Below, piece by piece: positions 25,502 through 34,487 of a stretch of 64,000 nucleotides of DNA. Made by a program: the position numbers and the translations under genes. Origin of the DNA: Clostridium sp. 12(A) (GTDB taxonomy: Bacteria; Bacillota; Clostridia; Lachnospirales; Lachnospiraceae); contig JAGI01000002.1 of NCBI GenBank assembly GCA_000526575.1, positions 2,899,501 through 2,963,500 of the forward strand, read 5' to 3'. The stretch's first letter is position 1. The number at the start of each line of letters is the position of its first letter. Below the pieces are notes generated by a model, which was not told where the DNA came from, ran no database searches, and worked only from the letters and a program-made list of their open reading frames with translations.

Positions 25502-26220
25502 TGTATGAGAACAAACGGTTTTTAGCATTTATACCAGCCAGAAGCGGTTCCAAGGGACTGACCAATAAGAACATTCTGGAGCTAAATCATAAGCCACTCA
25601 TGGCATATACCATAGAGGCCTGTAAAAAAGCCGGAATTTTTGACGATATTGTTGTCTCTACAGACTCGGAGCAGTATAGGGATATCGCGAATCAATGGGG
25701 CGCATCTGCCCCATTTTTAAGGCCTGCATGGCTTTCAGGGGATAAAGCTGCCACAAAGAACGTAATCATTCATGGAATCAAAGAGATGGAACGGCTTGGA
25801 AAGACGTATGATTATATCATGCTGCTTCAGCCTACGTCTCCATTGAGAAATGAAATGCATATAAGAGAGAGCGTGAAACGTTACTTTGAGACAGGAGCAG
25901 ACACCATAGTCAGCGTATGTCCCTTTGACTGTAACTGTTATTTGGCTGTGACCCTTAAGGAATCTGGTGAGATTGGGATTCCATCTCTTCATGATAAACA
26001 GATAAGAAGGCAGGATGTCTCATCAGGATATCGGTTGAATGGGGCTGTCTATCTTACCTCTGTGCCATTTTACTTAAAGCACGAAAACTTTTATGCGGGG
26101 ACCACCTATCCTTATTTTATGGATCCACTACATTCCATTGATATTGACGATGAGTATGAATTTTATATGGCGGAGCTGCTTTTAAAAAATGGGGTGCCTG
26201 CACATTTACATGAAACATAA
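25501..26220 (+). CDS. legF: CMP-legionaminic acid synthetase (NeuA/LegF family)
   Basis: 239 residues. It activates the nonulosonic acid with CTP, making the donor for the Maf transferase. The cytidylyltransferase motif FIPARSGSKGLTNKNI, LQPTSPLRNEMHI and SIDIDDEYEF are visible. The ATG overlaps the legG stop (TAATG). It is the last gene of the operon; no clear terminator with a T-run follows. Confidence 0.92.
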   Translation: MYENKRFLAFIPARSGSKGLTNKNILELNHKPLMAYTIEACKKAGIFDDIVVSTDSEQYRDIANQWGASAPFLRPAWLSGDKAATKNVIIHGIKEMERLGKTYDYIMLLQPTSPLRNEMHIRESVKRYFETGADTIVSVCPFDCNCYLAVTLKESGEIGIPSLHDKQIRRQDVSSGYRLNGAVYLTSVPFYLKHENFYAGTTYPYFMDPLHSIDIDDEYEFYMAELLLKNGVPAHLHET

Positions 26221-26332
26221 GATTATAAGAAATTGAAATAGATATGGTTGTATTTTCAGCTGTAGCTACAGCTACATCTGCATTGGCACTTATTTTTACT
26301 GGCTCTTCACAGATTGCAAGGTAATGCTGCCT

Positions 26333-26737
26333 TTACTTTATCGAATTAGGATCGGGATACCAAGTGCTACTAATATCTTTTCCACTAAAACACCGTCTTT
26401 CCCCATTGGATTTATGCATATACATATCTTCCTCCGGGTAGTAACAGGTATCTTCCGGTTCATTGGTACCGACATCCAAAATCTCCAACACCTCATTGCC
26501 TGAATTATAAAAGGTATGGGCGATATTCTCTCCAGCTGGCTTCCCAATAAAATCTCCGGTACTGACTTCCTTTTCTTCCCCATTTAACTTAAGGGTCACC
26601 GTTCCGGAAAGAATAAGGAAGAATTCCTCCTGTTGGGAATGGCTATGATACCTGGTGCTGTAAGCACCAGGCGGGACATAATCTATGTTTACATAAATCT
26701 TACGGCTTCCACAAGCTTCACCTAAAGATTTGGTCAT
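26333..26737 (-). CDS. Cupin-domain protein, start codon apparently altered
   Basis: A small cupin (GAYSTRYHSHSQQEEFFLILSGTVTLKLNGEE; AGENIAHTFYNSGNEVLEILDVG) that may bind a metal or sugar. The first in-frame ATG (26737) has a weak ribosome site. The frame is open upstream and reads as a credible N-terminus (EIKNVNQLSEQFIWQDK) behind a strong AGGAGGGG, but at the expected place (26800-26798) the codon is ATA. So the natural start may have mutated from ATG, leaving weak or shortened expression. It is last in the exonuclease - ABC-F - GH13 gene series. Confidence 0.65.
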   Translation of the reverse strand: MTKSLGEACGSRKIYVNIDYVPPGAYSTRYHSHSQQEEFFLILSGTVTLKLNGEEKEVSTGDFIGKPAGENIAHTFYNSGNEVLEILDVGTNEPEDTCYYPEEDMYMHKSNGERRCFSGKDISSTWYPDPNSIK

Positions 26738-26850
26738 CAGGCCAACTTTGTCCTGCCAGATAAATTGTTCTGATAGCTGGTTTACATTTTTAATCTCTAT
26801 ACGATACCCCTCCTGTTTAAGATCGATAATTCCCGCTTAAACCAGACACC

Positions 26851-28683
26851 TTATTTCCCCATGAACACAACGATTGTCCTTGGTGGAACCATAAATTGTC
26901 TTCCATCTGCTTTTGGTTCTTCCCCAGAGTCATACATCCCATTCATCTCTTTTTCATCGGTATGAAATACCACGTGCCAGGACTTTCCTTCCTTCAGACT
27001 TGGCAGATCAAACTGATGAGGCTCCCAGTGCATGTTAAAGACCACATAGAAACTCTCATCCTTTGTCCCGTCCGCCTTCTTCCCGTATTCACCCCAATAT
27101 AAAACCCCAAGCTGCCGCCTGAAATTCTCAAACTCCGGGCACCATGCTCTCACACCATGATAAGACATATCTGGCAGACCGCAGACCAGATAATCCATCA
27201 ACTTAGGTTCCTTTTCCATATGAAACACAGGATGAGACTTCCGAAACGCAATCAGCGCTTTCACAAACTCAAAAATATCCTGATTCTTCTTTAGAAGATT
27301 CCAGTTAAGCCATGATATCTCGTTATCCTGACAATATGCATTGTTATTGCCTGACTGAGTATGGCCAAACTCATCTCCCGCCATGATAAGAGGGGTTCCC
27401 TGACTTAAGAATAGAAGTAAAAATGCATTCCGCAGCTGCTTTTTTCTAAGCTCCACCACAGCCTTTTTCCTCGTTGGCCCTTCCGTTCCGCAATTCCAGG
27501 AGTAGTTATAAGGAGTTCCATCCTGATTGTTCTCCCCATTCCCTTCATTGTGCTTGGTATCATAGGAAACCATATCCATCATGGTAAACCCATTGGTAGA
27601 TGCCATGAAGTTAATCACACCCCGGTCAGGCGGATTGTTCCTTAAGCGAAATGCCAGGTTCTTCATCTGGTCTTCATCCCCCTTAAGTACCCGTCGCATG
27701 TCAATAAGAAATCCATCATTGCACTCAGCCAGATGTTTTCTTCCGCCTTCCTTCTTTTCCTCCCAGGAATGAGCCAAAAGCTTTAACCGGCTTAAATAAG
27801 GGTCATTTCTCAACAGTTCCAGAGGCAGAAAGCCTGACAAATGGATTCCGTCTAAATGAAATTCCTCCGCCCAGAAACGAACCACATCAAGAACAAAGGA
27901 GGCAGGCTCCTTACCAGTAAAGTAAAGCTCAGCAATTAACTCCATACCCTCTTTATGAAGAGCCTTGACCAGACTTTTTAATTCCGTCCCTGGATCCGTC
28001 TCCCCGGAAGCATAAGATGCCTTCGGAGAAAAGTAAAATCCAGGTCCATATCCCCAATAATTAATTTTTCCGGTAGGTTTATCCACACCAAAGGGGTTTC
28101 CGGGCACTCGTTCCGGCAGAATCACCTCCTGAAATTCATTGATCGGCATAAGCTCCACCGTTGTAATACCCAGTTCCTTTAAGTAGGGAATCCTTTCGCA
28201 GATTCCCTGAAATGTCCCTTTTCCCTTTACACCAGAGGAGCTATGGTTTGTAAACCCACGGCAATGCATGCGGTAGATGATGGTATCTTCATAAGGGATA
28301 AAAGGCAGACTATCTCCCTGCCAGTCAAAGTCTACGGATTCTACTGGTGAGAGTAAGACATCCTGGACACGTTCCAAATCCCCCCAGGTATCCCGGTTTA
28401 AGAACCGTTTCCCATAAGGGTCAGAAAAACGCTTGCCGTCCACTTCAAAACAGTAGGAGAGACCGGAAAAATCAGTTCCAAGCACAGTCATGGAAAAGAC
28501 ATTTCCTCTTCTCGTCTCCTGGGGAAAGGGAAGGCTAAATATCGGCTCCTTCTCTCCCTCTTTAAATAGCAAAAGGCTTACGTTATCTCCTTCTGCGGCT
28601 GTGCAAAGATGAATCCCGCCGGGCACCATATGAAGCCCCATGGGATAGTTATCATTTCCGGCCTTAATCCTGTACTGTTCCAT
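26851..28683 (-). CDS. GH13 glycogen-debranching-like protein lacking catalytic residues
   Basis: 610 residues, isoamylase/GlgX-like. The N-terminal beta domain (about 10-105) and TIM barrel are clear: INYWGYGPGFYFSPKASYASG, MVSYDTKHNEGNGENNQDG and SWNCGTEGPT, LIMAGDEFGHTQSGNNNAYCQD. But the key positions are changed: region I DVVxNH reads AELYFT; the nucleophile Asp of DGFRFD is Ser283 (DGIHLS); the acid Glu of AEPW is His305 (AHSW); the HD pair is Thr363-Asn364. It should be a non-hydrolytic glycan-binding or regulatory protein. The rest of the frame is intact, so it is not a simple pseudogene. Confidence 0.85.
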   Translation of the reverse strand: MEQYRIKAGNDNYPMGLHMVPGGIHLCTAAEGDNVSLLLFKEGEKEPIFSLPFPQETRRGNVFSMTVLGTDFSGLSYCFEVDGKRFSDPYGKRFLNRDTWGDLERVQDVLLSPVESVDFDWQGDSLPFIPYEDTIIYRMHCRGFTNHSSSGVKGKGTFQGICERIPYLKELGITTVELMPINEFQEVILPERVPGNPFGVDKPTGKINYWGYGPGFYFSPKASYASGETDPGTELKSLVKALHKEGMELIAELYFTGKEPASFVLDVVRFWAEEFHLDGIHLSGFLPLELLRNDPYLSRLKLLAHSWEEKKEGGRKHLAECNDGFLIDMRRVLKGDEDQMKNLAFRLRNNPPDRGVINFMASTNGFTMMDMVSYDTKHNEGNGENNQDGTPYNYSWNCGTEGPTRKKAVVELRKKQLRNAFLLLFLSQGTPLIMAGDEFGHTQSGNNNAYCQDNEISWLNWNLLKKNQDIFEFVKALIAFRKSHPVFHMEKEPKLMDYLVCGLPDMSYHGVRAWCPEFENFRRQLGVLYWGEYGKKADGTKDESFYVVFNMHWEPHQFDLPSLKEGKSWHVVFHTDEKEMNGMYDSGEEPKADGRQFMVPPRTIVVFMGK

Positions 28684-28712
28684 ACATCTTCTCCTCTGCC
28701 ACTTCGTCCCTT

Positions 28713-30524
28713 TTACTGGTTCTTGATTTGCTCCGCCAGTTCATTTAAGTACATCCAGCGTTCCATTTTCTCTTCCAGAAGCTGTTCTTTTTCCGTCTTT
28801 TCCTTCATCAGGGCATTTAACTTGCTGTAATCTCTGGCTGCCTCAGCCATCTCGACCTCCAGCCCTTCCAAAGCCTCTTCCAAGGCCCCGATTTCATCTT
28901 CGATGGTATCCCATTCCTTTTGTTCCTTAAAGGAGAATTTAAGCTTTCGCTCTGATTTTGGCTTTTCCTGTTTCTTTTTCTCGCCGCTTTCAGCCTTCTT
29001 TAAGGCTCCGTCCTTTGATTCCGTTCCCTCTGGGTTTTTCGCTTCATAAGCAGCCTGATAATCGGTAAAGCCGCCCTCATACTGAGTCACCCTGCCATCG
29101 CCTTCAAAGGCAAAGATACGACGCACCACACGGTCCAGGAAATACCGGTCATGGGAAACGGTAATTACAATTCCTAAAAAGCTGTCCAGATAGTCCTCTA
29201 AGATGGTCAGGGTCTGGATATCAAGGTCATTGGTCGGCTCATCAAGAAGCAGTACATTGGGCGCTTCCATAAGAATCCGTAAGAGATAAAGTCGTCGTTT
29301 TTCTCCACCTGAGAGCTTTTCTACGGTGGTATACTGAACGCTTGACGGGAACAGGAAACGCTCCAGCATCTGAGAAGCGCTGATGCTTCCGTCCTTTGTC
29401 TTTACATACTCAGCTACATTTCGAATGTAATCGATGACCTTAACGCTGCCATCCATATCTTCGCTCTCCTGGGAGAAATACCCCATTTTAACCGTCTGTC
29501 CCACGGTAACGGTGCCGGAATCCGCTTCCTGCCATCCAGCGATAATCTTCATCAGGGTAGATTTTCCACTTCCGTTTGGCCCAATGATGCCGATCCGGTC
29601 ATTCTTTAAAAAGATATAGGTAAAGTCCTTCATAAGAACCTTATCTCCATAAGCCTTACAAATATTTTCAAGCTCTACCGTAGTCCGTCCCAGACGGCTG
29701 GAAATGGAATCCAGTTCCACGGTCTGATCAAACTCCAGGCCTTTTTGGTCACGGAGTGTCTCAAACCGTTCAATATGCGCCTTCTGCTTGGTGGAACGGG
29801 CTCTTGCTCCACGCTGCATCCATTCAAGCTCCACTCGAAGTATGGACTGGCGCTTTCGTTCACTGGCAACGGCCATATCCATACGCTCTGCCTTAAGCTT
29901 TAAATAGCCTTCGTAATTGGCCTGATAGCTGTATAGCTTTCCCTTATCCAGCTCAACGATCCGGTTGGTCACACTGTCAAGAAAATACCGGTCATGGGTT
30001 ACCATAAGAAGCGCCCCTTTAAAGCGGCGCAGATAATCCTCCAGCCAGTCTGCCATGCTGCTGTCCAAGTGGTTGGTCGGCTCGTCAAGAACTAAAATAT
30101 CCACTGTAGACAGAAGAACGCTTACTAAAGCGACCCTTTTTCTCTGTCCCCCGGATAATGTCTCCACTTTAGAATCAAAGTCAGTAAAACCCAGTCTGGT
30201 CAGCATCGCCTTTGCCTGGCTCTCTAAATCCCACACGTGGTCATGCCCTTCATTTTCCCGGACAATGCTTTCTATGATGGTATCCCCTTCGTGAAAAATA
30301 GGATTCTGGGATAAAAACCGAATGTCCAAGTTCCTTCCCTTTACCACATTTCCCTCATCCGGCACCTCAAGTCCGGCAACAATTTTAAGAAGCGTGGATT
30401 TTCCCGTGCCATTGATGCCGATGAGACCAATCTTTTCTCCTTCGTTGATACTGAAGCTGGTGTCATCAAACAACAGCCGTTCTGTATATGATTTTGTTAA
30501 ATGCTCAATCGTCAGTAAATTCAT
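28713..30524 (-). CDS. ABC-F family ATPase (Uup-like)
   Basis: 603 residues without membrane segments: two ATPase domains (GINGTGKSTLLKI near 36; GPNGSGKSTLMKI in the second half), each with LSGGxRxR signature and DEPTNHLD/DEPTNDLD Walker B, joined by a basic linker, plus a C-terminal charged coiled coil (about 500-603). ABC-F proteins act on the ribosome; the Uup group, with this tail, is also linked to branched-DNA tolerance. It lies 27 bases after the exonuclease III gene in the same direction. Confidence 0.92.
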   Translation of the reverse strand: MNLLTIEHLTKSYTERLLFDDTSFSINEGEKIGLIGINGTGKSTLLKIVAGLEVPDEGNVVKGRNLDIRFLSQNPIFHEGDTIIESIVRENEGHDHVWDLESQAKAMLTRLGFTDFDSKVETLSGGQRKRVALVSVLLSTVDILVLDEPTNHLDSSMADWLEDYLRRFKGALLMVTHDRYFLDSVTNRIVELDKGKLYSYQANYEGYLKLKAERMDMAVASERKRQSILRVELEWMQRGARARSTKQKAHIERFETLRDQKGLEFDQTVELDSISSRLGRTTVELENICKAYGDKVLMKDFTYIFLKNDRIGIIGPNGSGKSTLMKIIAGWQEADSGTVTVGQTVKMGYFSQESEDMDGSVKVIDYIRNVAEYVKTKDGSISASQMLERFLFPSSVQYTTVEKLSGGEKRRLYLLRILMEAPNVLLLDEPTNDLDIQTLTILEDYLDSFLGIVITVSHDRYFLDRVVRRIFAFEGDGRVTQYEGGFTDYQAAYEAKNPEGTESKDGALKKAESGEKKKQEKPKSERKLKFSFKEQKEWDTIEDEIGALEEALEGLEVEMAEAARDYSKLNALMKEKTEKEQLLEEKMERWMYLNELAEQIKNQ

Positions 30525-30551
30525 TCCTTATCCTTTTCTCCTGTCTGTCCT

Positions 30552-31307
30552 TTAGCGGATCACAAGCTCCACCGGGCAGTGGTCTGAACCAAGTACCTCT
30601 GTATGGATGGCCGCACTTACAAGCCTGTCCTCTAAGCTTTCTGAAACGCAGAAATAGTCAATGCGCCACCCTGCATTCTTTTGTCTGGCACTGAACCGAT
30701 AAGACCACCAGGAATACACTTCCTCCTGATCCGGATAAAAATAGCGGTACGTATCAATAAAGCCTGCACCAATGAGATTAGAAAACTTCTCTCTCTCCTC
30801 ATCGGTAAAGCCTGCATTTTTCCGGTTGGTCTTTGGGTTTTTTAAGTCAATCTCTTTATGGGCCACATTTAAGTCCCCGCAGAAGATTACCGGCTTTTTC
30901 TCCTCCAGCTTTTTCAAATAGGCAAGAAATGCTTCCTCCCAGGTCATGCGGTAAGGAAGACGTGCCAGCTCATTCTGGGAATTAGGAGTATAGCAGGTAA
31001 CCACATAATAATCTTCAAATTCTGCCGCAATAACTCTGCCCTCTTTGTCATGCTCCTCTTCCCCAATTCCGTAGGCAACGGAAATAGGCTCTTCCTTTGT
31101 ATAAATGGCAGTTCCAGAATAGCCTTTTTTCTCTGCATAATTCCAGTACTGATAATAACCTGGAGTCGGAAGGTCGATCTGTCCTTCCTGCAGCTTACTT
31201 TCCTGAATACAAAATACATCTGCATCCACTTCATTAAAATAATCCAAAAATCCCTTCTCCACGCAGGCACGAAGGCCATTTACATTCCAGGAAATCATTT
31301 TTTTCAT
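30552..31307 (-). CDS. Exodeoxyribonuclease III
   Basis: AP endonuclease/3'-5' exonuclease of the ExoA/XthA family, about 251 residues, for base-excision repair. Motifs: [57 protein letters not shown] and GSDHCPVEL. Several ATG codons cluster at the start; MKKMISWN is chosen by spacing to GAGGTGATG. It heads a minus-strand series with the ABC-F and GH13-like genes. Confidence 0.93.
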   Translation of the reverse strand: MKKMISWNVNGLRACVEKGFLDYFNEVDADVFCIQESKLQEGQIDLPTPGYYQYWNYAEKKGYSGTAIYTKEEPISVAYGIGEEEHDKEGRVIAAEFEDYYVVTCYTPNSQNELARLPYRMTWEEAFLAYLKKLEEKKPVIFCGDLNVAHKEIDLKNPKTNRKNAGFTDEEREKFSNLIGAGFIDTYRYFYPDQEEVYSWWSYRFSARQKNAGWRIDYFCVSESLEDRLVSAAIHTEVLGSDHCPVELVIR

Positions 31308-31337
31308 CATTCATCACCTCAAATTAAAGATAGGAAT

Positions 31338-31365
31338 AGTATACCATTTTCCTGTAGTTTCGAAA
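31338..31365 (-). promoter_or_regulatory. Possible promoter of the exonuclease III gene
   Basis: TATACT -10 (31343-31338) with TTTCGA (31365-31360) 16 bases upstream. The -10 is good, the -35 weak. Confidence 0.4.
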
Positions 31366-31397
31366 AGGGGGCACCGCATAAACTGCGATAACCCCCC
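31363..31397 (-). terminator. Terminator after cbiN
   Basis: On the minus strand a GGGGG/CCCCC stem with an inner CGCA/TGCG pairing is followed by TTTT. It separates the cobalt transporter from the exonuclease gene. Confidence 0.75.
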
Positions 31398-31420
31398 TGA
31401 TTTATAAATATTTTTATTCT

Positions 31421-31738
31421 TTAGCTCTGCTTTTCCTGCCATTTTTTTCGTTCCACAAACCGACCCATGAAAAATGCCAGTACGCCTACTCCGATTCCTG
31501 TCTGAAGACAGAAAATAAGGCTCTCCACTTCTCCCGGAAGCTCTCCACCAATCATGGTCTCAAGCACTGGAGTAAACCAAGGCTCATATTCTGTTCCCCG
31601 AATCTCAGAAATCATCTGGCTTCCTGCATCATCAGAACCACCAAACTCCGCTCCCTTTACTGCAAAGAGAGGAATAACTGCAATGAGACACACGAGAAGT
31701 AACAGAACGGCCATAATCAATTTATTCTTCTTTGTCAT
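31421..31738 (-). CDS. cbiN: Cobalt ECF transporter subunit CbiN
   Basis: A 105-residue membrane protein with two helices flanking an extracellular loop (FAVKGAEFGGSDDAGSQMISEI and EYEPWFTPVLE), the CbiN pattern; it assists CbiM in Co2+ capture. The ATG follows AAGGAGGTGG and is one base past the cbiM stop, so it is translationally coupled; an upstream in-frame start is rejected. Confidence 0.92.
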   Translation of the reverse strand: MTKKNKLIMAVLLLLVCLIAVIPLFAVKGAEFGGSDDAGSQMISEIRGTEYEPWFTPVLETMIGGELPGEVESLIFCLQTGIGVGVLAFFMGRFVERKKWQEKQS

Positions 31739-31739
31739 C

Positions 31740-32489
31740 TCAACCCACCTCCTTGGAAAATCCAATGGATTTTAACTCTGGAAGGGCATAAGTCTCAAGA
31801 GTCATAACAATGACTGCCGTCAGGATTCCCTCAATGATTGCAAGAGGAAGCTGAGTCGGTGCAAATACCCCTAAGAACTTAATGGCAGAAGCCCCTACAC
31901 CCCCAACCTCTGATGGGTAGGCAAGGGCAAGTTGAATGCTGGTCACACAGTATGTAAAGAGATCGCCCAGCATGGCAGCCAGGAACACGCTGACAAGCTT
32001 ATTGACCTTTAAGCCTCTGCATAATTTATATATTCCAAAAGACACGAACGGTCCTGCAATCGCCATGGAAAAGGTATTGGCCCCAAGGGTGGTAAGTCCT
32101 CCGTGTGCCAGCAAAATGGCCTGGAAGATCAAAACGATGATTCCAAGTATGCTGACCGCCGACGGCCCAAACAGGATAGCTCCAAGTCCGGTCCCTGTCA
32201 TATGAGAGCAGCTCCCTGTAACAGACGGAATCTTTAAGGAGGAAATGACAAAGACAAAGGCACCTGACATGGCTAGAATCGTCATCGCTTTCCTATTTTC
32301 CCGAAGGGTCTTCTTTATGGAGAAAAATCCCGCTGCCAGAAATGGTACACAGATTGCTCCCCAGGCAATACAGTATTTTACCGGCAGATACCCCTCCATA
32401 ATATGCATGGCAAAGGCGCTTGGAACAATTCCAAAAGCCAGTGCAAATGCGGTTGCAAGCTTCATGATACTTTTTTCTTTCTTACTCAT
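31740..32489 (-). CDS. cbiM: Cobalt ECF transporter substrate-specific subunit CbiM
   Basis: A 249-residue integral membrane protein. After an N-terminal signal-like helix ending PSAFA comes the metal-coordinating N-terminus MHIMEGYLP, in which the processed Met-His contributes Co2+ ligands, then [17 protein letters not shown] and further helices. It is the first gene after the cobalamin riboswitch, so cobalt uptake is shut off when B12 is plentiful. Confidence 0.94.
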   Translation of the reverse strand: MSKKEKSIMKLATAFALAFGIVPSAFAMHIMEGYLPVKYCIAWGAICVPFLAAGFFSIKKTLRENRKAMTILAMSGAFVFVISSLKIPSVTGSCSHMTGTGLGAILFGPSAVSILGIIVLIFQAILLAHGGLTTLGANTFSMAIAGPFVSFGIYKLCRGLKVNKLVSVFLAAMLGDLFTYCVTSIQLALAYPSEVGGVGASAIKFLGVFAPTQLPLAIIEGILTAVIVMTLETYALPELKSIGFSKEVG

Positions 32490-32580
32490 TTGTTATTCTC
32501 CTTCCAATAAAATAAGCACCTTACATCCGACGATTCCCACTCATCAGACAGGCGCTCTCTAAGGGAATCCTTTGTACCAC

Positions 32581-32619
32581 AAAAAATCCCCCGCACCGGT
32601 CATCGCTCGTAACCGGCGC
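32581..32619 (-). terminator. Expression-platform terminator of the cobalamin riboswitch
   Basis: A 10-bp stem (TAACCGGCGC with GCACCGGTCA on the plus strand, two wobble pairs) followed on the minus strand by GGGGGATTTTTT. It lies directly after the aptamer and before cbiM. Confidence 0.85.
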
Positions 32620-32628
32620 GCAGCGAAA

Positions 32629-32789
32629 TGAAAGGCAGGTCTTCTGACTCATGCATCCTCACAACAGCTCCTCTTCCCAGTTTCCCAGTGATGTATGGAA
32701 CTGTGCTCCACATTTACAGCGGCGGGACCGTAAGGGATTCTCACCCTTTTCCCTATTATCCTGCGGAGAATTTTCACAGGCACCTTTCA
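32629..32789 (-). promoter_or_regulatory. Cobalamin riboswitch
   Basis: On the minus strand the conserved parts appear in order: GGTGCCTGTGAA, GGTGAGAATCCC, GGTCCCGCCGCTGTAA, the CACTGGG segment and CAGAAGACCTGCC. The closing helix P1 is TGAAAGG/CCTTTCA (32789-32783 with 32635-32629). ORFs drawn across it are not genes. It controls cbiM-cbiN by terminating transcription when cobalamin binds. Confidence 0.95.
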
Positions 32790-32803
32790 CAAAATACTCT
32801 CTT

Positions 32804-32832
32804 ATTTTAGCCTTAATACCATATTCTGTCAA
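32804..32832 (-). promoter_or_regulatory. Promoter in front of the cobalamin riboswitch
   Basis: TTGACA (32832-32827), 17-base spacer, TAAAAT (32809-32804). It begins inside the 3' end region of cbiO, so cbiMN has its own start in addition to read-through from cbiQO. Confidence 0.75.
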
Positions 32833-32839
32833 ATTATTT

Positions 32840-33679
32840 TCATTTGCCAGATCCTGCTGCCAACATCGCCTCAAGCTCCTTTGGATGCCTGGGACAGATG
32901 GCATCCCTTTGTAAGACTCCATGCCTTACCAGACTTTCAAATACCTCTAAAATCACTGGCTTTCTTAAATTTGCTTCCTCCAATACCGCGGGAGAATTAA
33001 ATACTTCTCTTATAGGACCATCAGCGATTAATCTGCCTCCGGAAAAAACCAGGGCCCGCTCTGCCCACTGAAAGGCAAAATCCACATCATGGGTGGAAAT
33101 CAGAAGAGTTTTCCCCAAATCGGTTAACTCATCCAGAACTTCCTTTAACATCACCACATTGACCGGGTCAAGAGAAGCCGTCGGTTCATCAAACAGAATC
33201 ACCTCAGGTTCCATGGCAATGATATCCGCGATACTCACCCGCTTTTTCTCCCCTCCGCTTAGATAGTGGGGAGGCCTCTCCTCCATTCCAGTTAAATTCA
33301 TAGCCGCCAGTGCAGTATGAACCCGCTTTTTAACTTCCTCTTTTGAAAGTCTTAAATTCATAGGTCCAAAGGAAACCTCTGAAAAAACTGTTGATGCTAT
33401 GATCTGGTTATCTGCATCCTGAAATACGATTCCAACATTTTTACGAAGCTCCTGAACGTTCTTCCTCCCGATTTCCTTTCCCTGGTAAGTGATCTTTCCT
33501 CCATCCGGGGTCAGAACGCCGTTGAGGGTCAAAAATAAGGTGGATTTTCCAGCTCCATTGGAACCAAGTACCGCAACCTTTTCTCCTCTTTTCACAGTCA
33601 GGTCAATCCCCTTTAAAGCCTCTTTTTCCTGACCGTAGGAATAGCGAATTCCCTCCGCCTTTAATAGTACATCTTCCAT
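32840..33679 (-). CDS. cbiO: Cobalt ECF transporter ATPase CbiO
   Basis: A 279-residue ATPase of the energy-coupling module. Walker A GSNGAGKSTL, Q-loop FQDADNQII, signature YLSGGEKKRVSIA, Walker B VILFDEPTASLDP and H-loop STHDVDFAFQWAE. The start MEDVLLKAEG is set by homology; a long in-frame N-terminal extension overlapping cbiQ is rejected. It sits 17 bases after cbiQ. Confidence 0.93.
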   Translation of the reverse strand: MEDVLLKAEGIRYSYGQEKEALKGIDLTVKRGEKVAVLGSNGAGKSTLFLTLNGVLTPDGGKITYQGKEIGRKNVQELRKNVGIVFQDADNQIIASTVFSEVSFGPMNLRLSKEEVKKRVHTALAAMNLTGMEERPPHYLSGGEKKRVSIADIIAMEPEVILFDEPTASLDPVNVVMLKEVLDELTDLGKTLLISTHDVDFAFQWAERALVFSGGRLIADGPIREVFNSPAVLEEANLRKPVILEVFESLVRHGVLQRDAICPRHPKELEAMLAAGSGK

Positions 33680-33696
33680 CGCATACCTGCTTTCTC

Positions 33697-34464
33697 TTAT
33701 GGCACCAGTATATAAATCAGAATTAGAATCATAAAATAACACAATGCGGCAAGGACCTGCCATGGCCTGACTCCTTTTTCCTCTGATAAAAATAAAAGCT
33801 CTCCATCGTAACACCTGGCTGTCAAGGCATCGTAATAAGTCCCTGCCCTCTTTAGGGAAACCACAAACAGGTTTCCTGCACTGCTTCCAAACGTCCGGCA
33901 TGAGGTCTTAAAATCCCGGTATCCAAGTCTTGATACAGCCGCCTGCTTCATAAGACGCTGGGTATCCGTCATGACAAAAATGAACCGATAGATCATGTGC
34001 ATCAGCTCTATGATTAACTTTGGTACACGAAGGTATTTTAAAACACCGATAATCTCACTGGCTGGAGTAGATAGAACCAGCATATACATGGCACTTAATG
34101 CCCCAACTGCCTTTAAGACCAGTTTAAGAGCCGTTATTCCCCCTTCTTCTGATATCCAAACATAATGTCCAAACCCATGAAACAGCACGTGACCATATGG
34201 CCTGGAAGAGATTTCAATTACAATGGCAACCGTTCCAAGAATCAGAAAACCAAGAGGTATTTTAAGAAGCTTTAAATATTTAAAAAGAGGCAAGCCGCCA
34301 AACCATACCGTAATTGACGACATGGTTAAAAGCACCGCTACGGAAATGCCCAGTTGGTTTGCTCCAATACAGAATATCAAAGCTCCTGCTGCCACTGCCG
34401 TCTTAAAACCAGGACTGATTCCCCTCATACGGGATTCATAGGCATAGGAATCAATTGTCTCCAT
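33697..34464 (-). CDS. cbiQ: Cobalt ECF transporter permease CbiQ
   Basis: A 255-residue membrane T-component with several helices and two Ala-Arg coupling motifs typical of EcfT (SRLGYRDFKTSCRTFG and DALTARCYDGEL). Strong AAAGGAGGTG ribosome site. It starts a separate transcription unit with cbiO, so the gene order is QO-riboswitch-MN rather than the common MNQO. Confidence 0.9.
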   Translation of the reverse strand: METIDSYAYESRMRGISPGFKTAVAAGALIFCIGANQLGISVAVLLTMSSITVWFGGLPLFKYLKLLKIPLGFLILGTVAIVIEISSRPYGHVLFHGFGHYVWISEEGGITALKLVLKAVGALSAMYMLVLSTPASEIIGVLKYLRVPKLIIELMHMIYRFIFVMTDTQRLMKQAAVSRLGYRDFKTSCRTFGSSAGNLFVVSLKRAGTYYDALTARCYDGELLFLSEEKGVRPWQVLAALCYFMILILIYILVP

Positions 34465-34487
34465 CCTTTCACCTCCTTTCCAAACTG

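Noticed and set aside
15989-26220. Flagellin glycosylation island
   Set aside because: Maf and legionaminic acid genes suggest it, but no flagellin, chaperone or motility gene is present and the acceptors in cis are CRD proteins; kept only as the alternative explanation.
26244-26324. 26-codon hydrophobic ORF after legF (MVVFSAVATATSALALIF)
   Set aside because: No ribosome site, very short, and a 16-bp palindrome AGCTGTAGCTACAGCT lies inside it; it may be a gene remnant, but the evidence is too thin.
32659-32922. Minus-strand ORF of 87 codons and overlapping plus-strand ORFs
   Set aside because: They lie across the cobalamin riboswitch and have no ribosome site; the RNA motif order explains the sequence.
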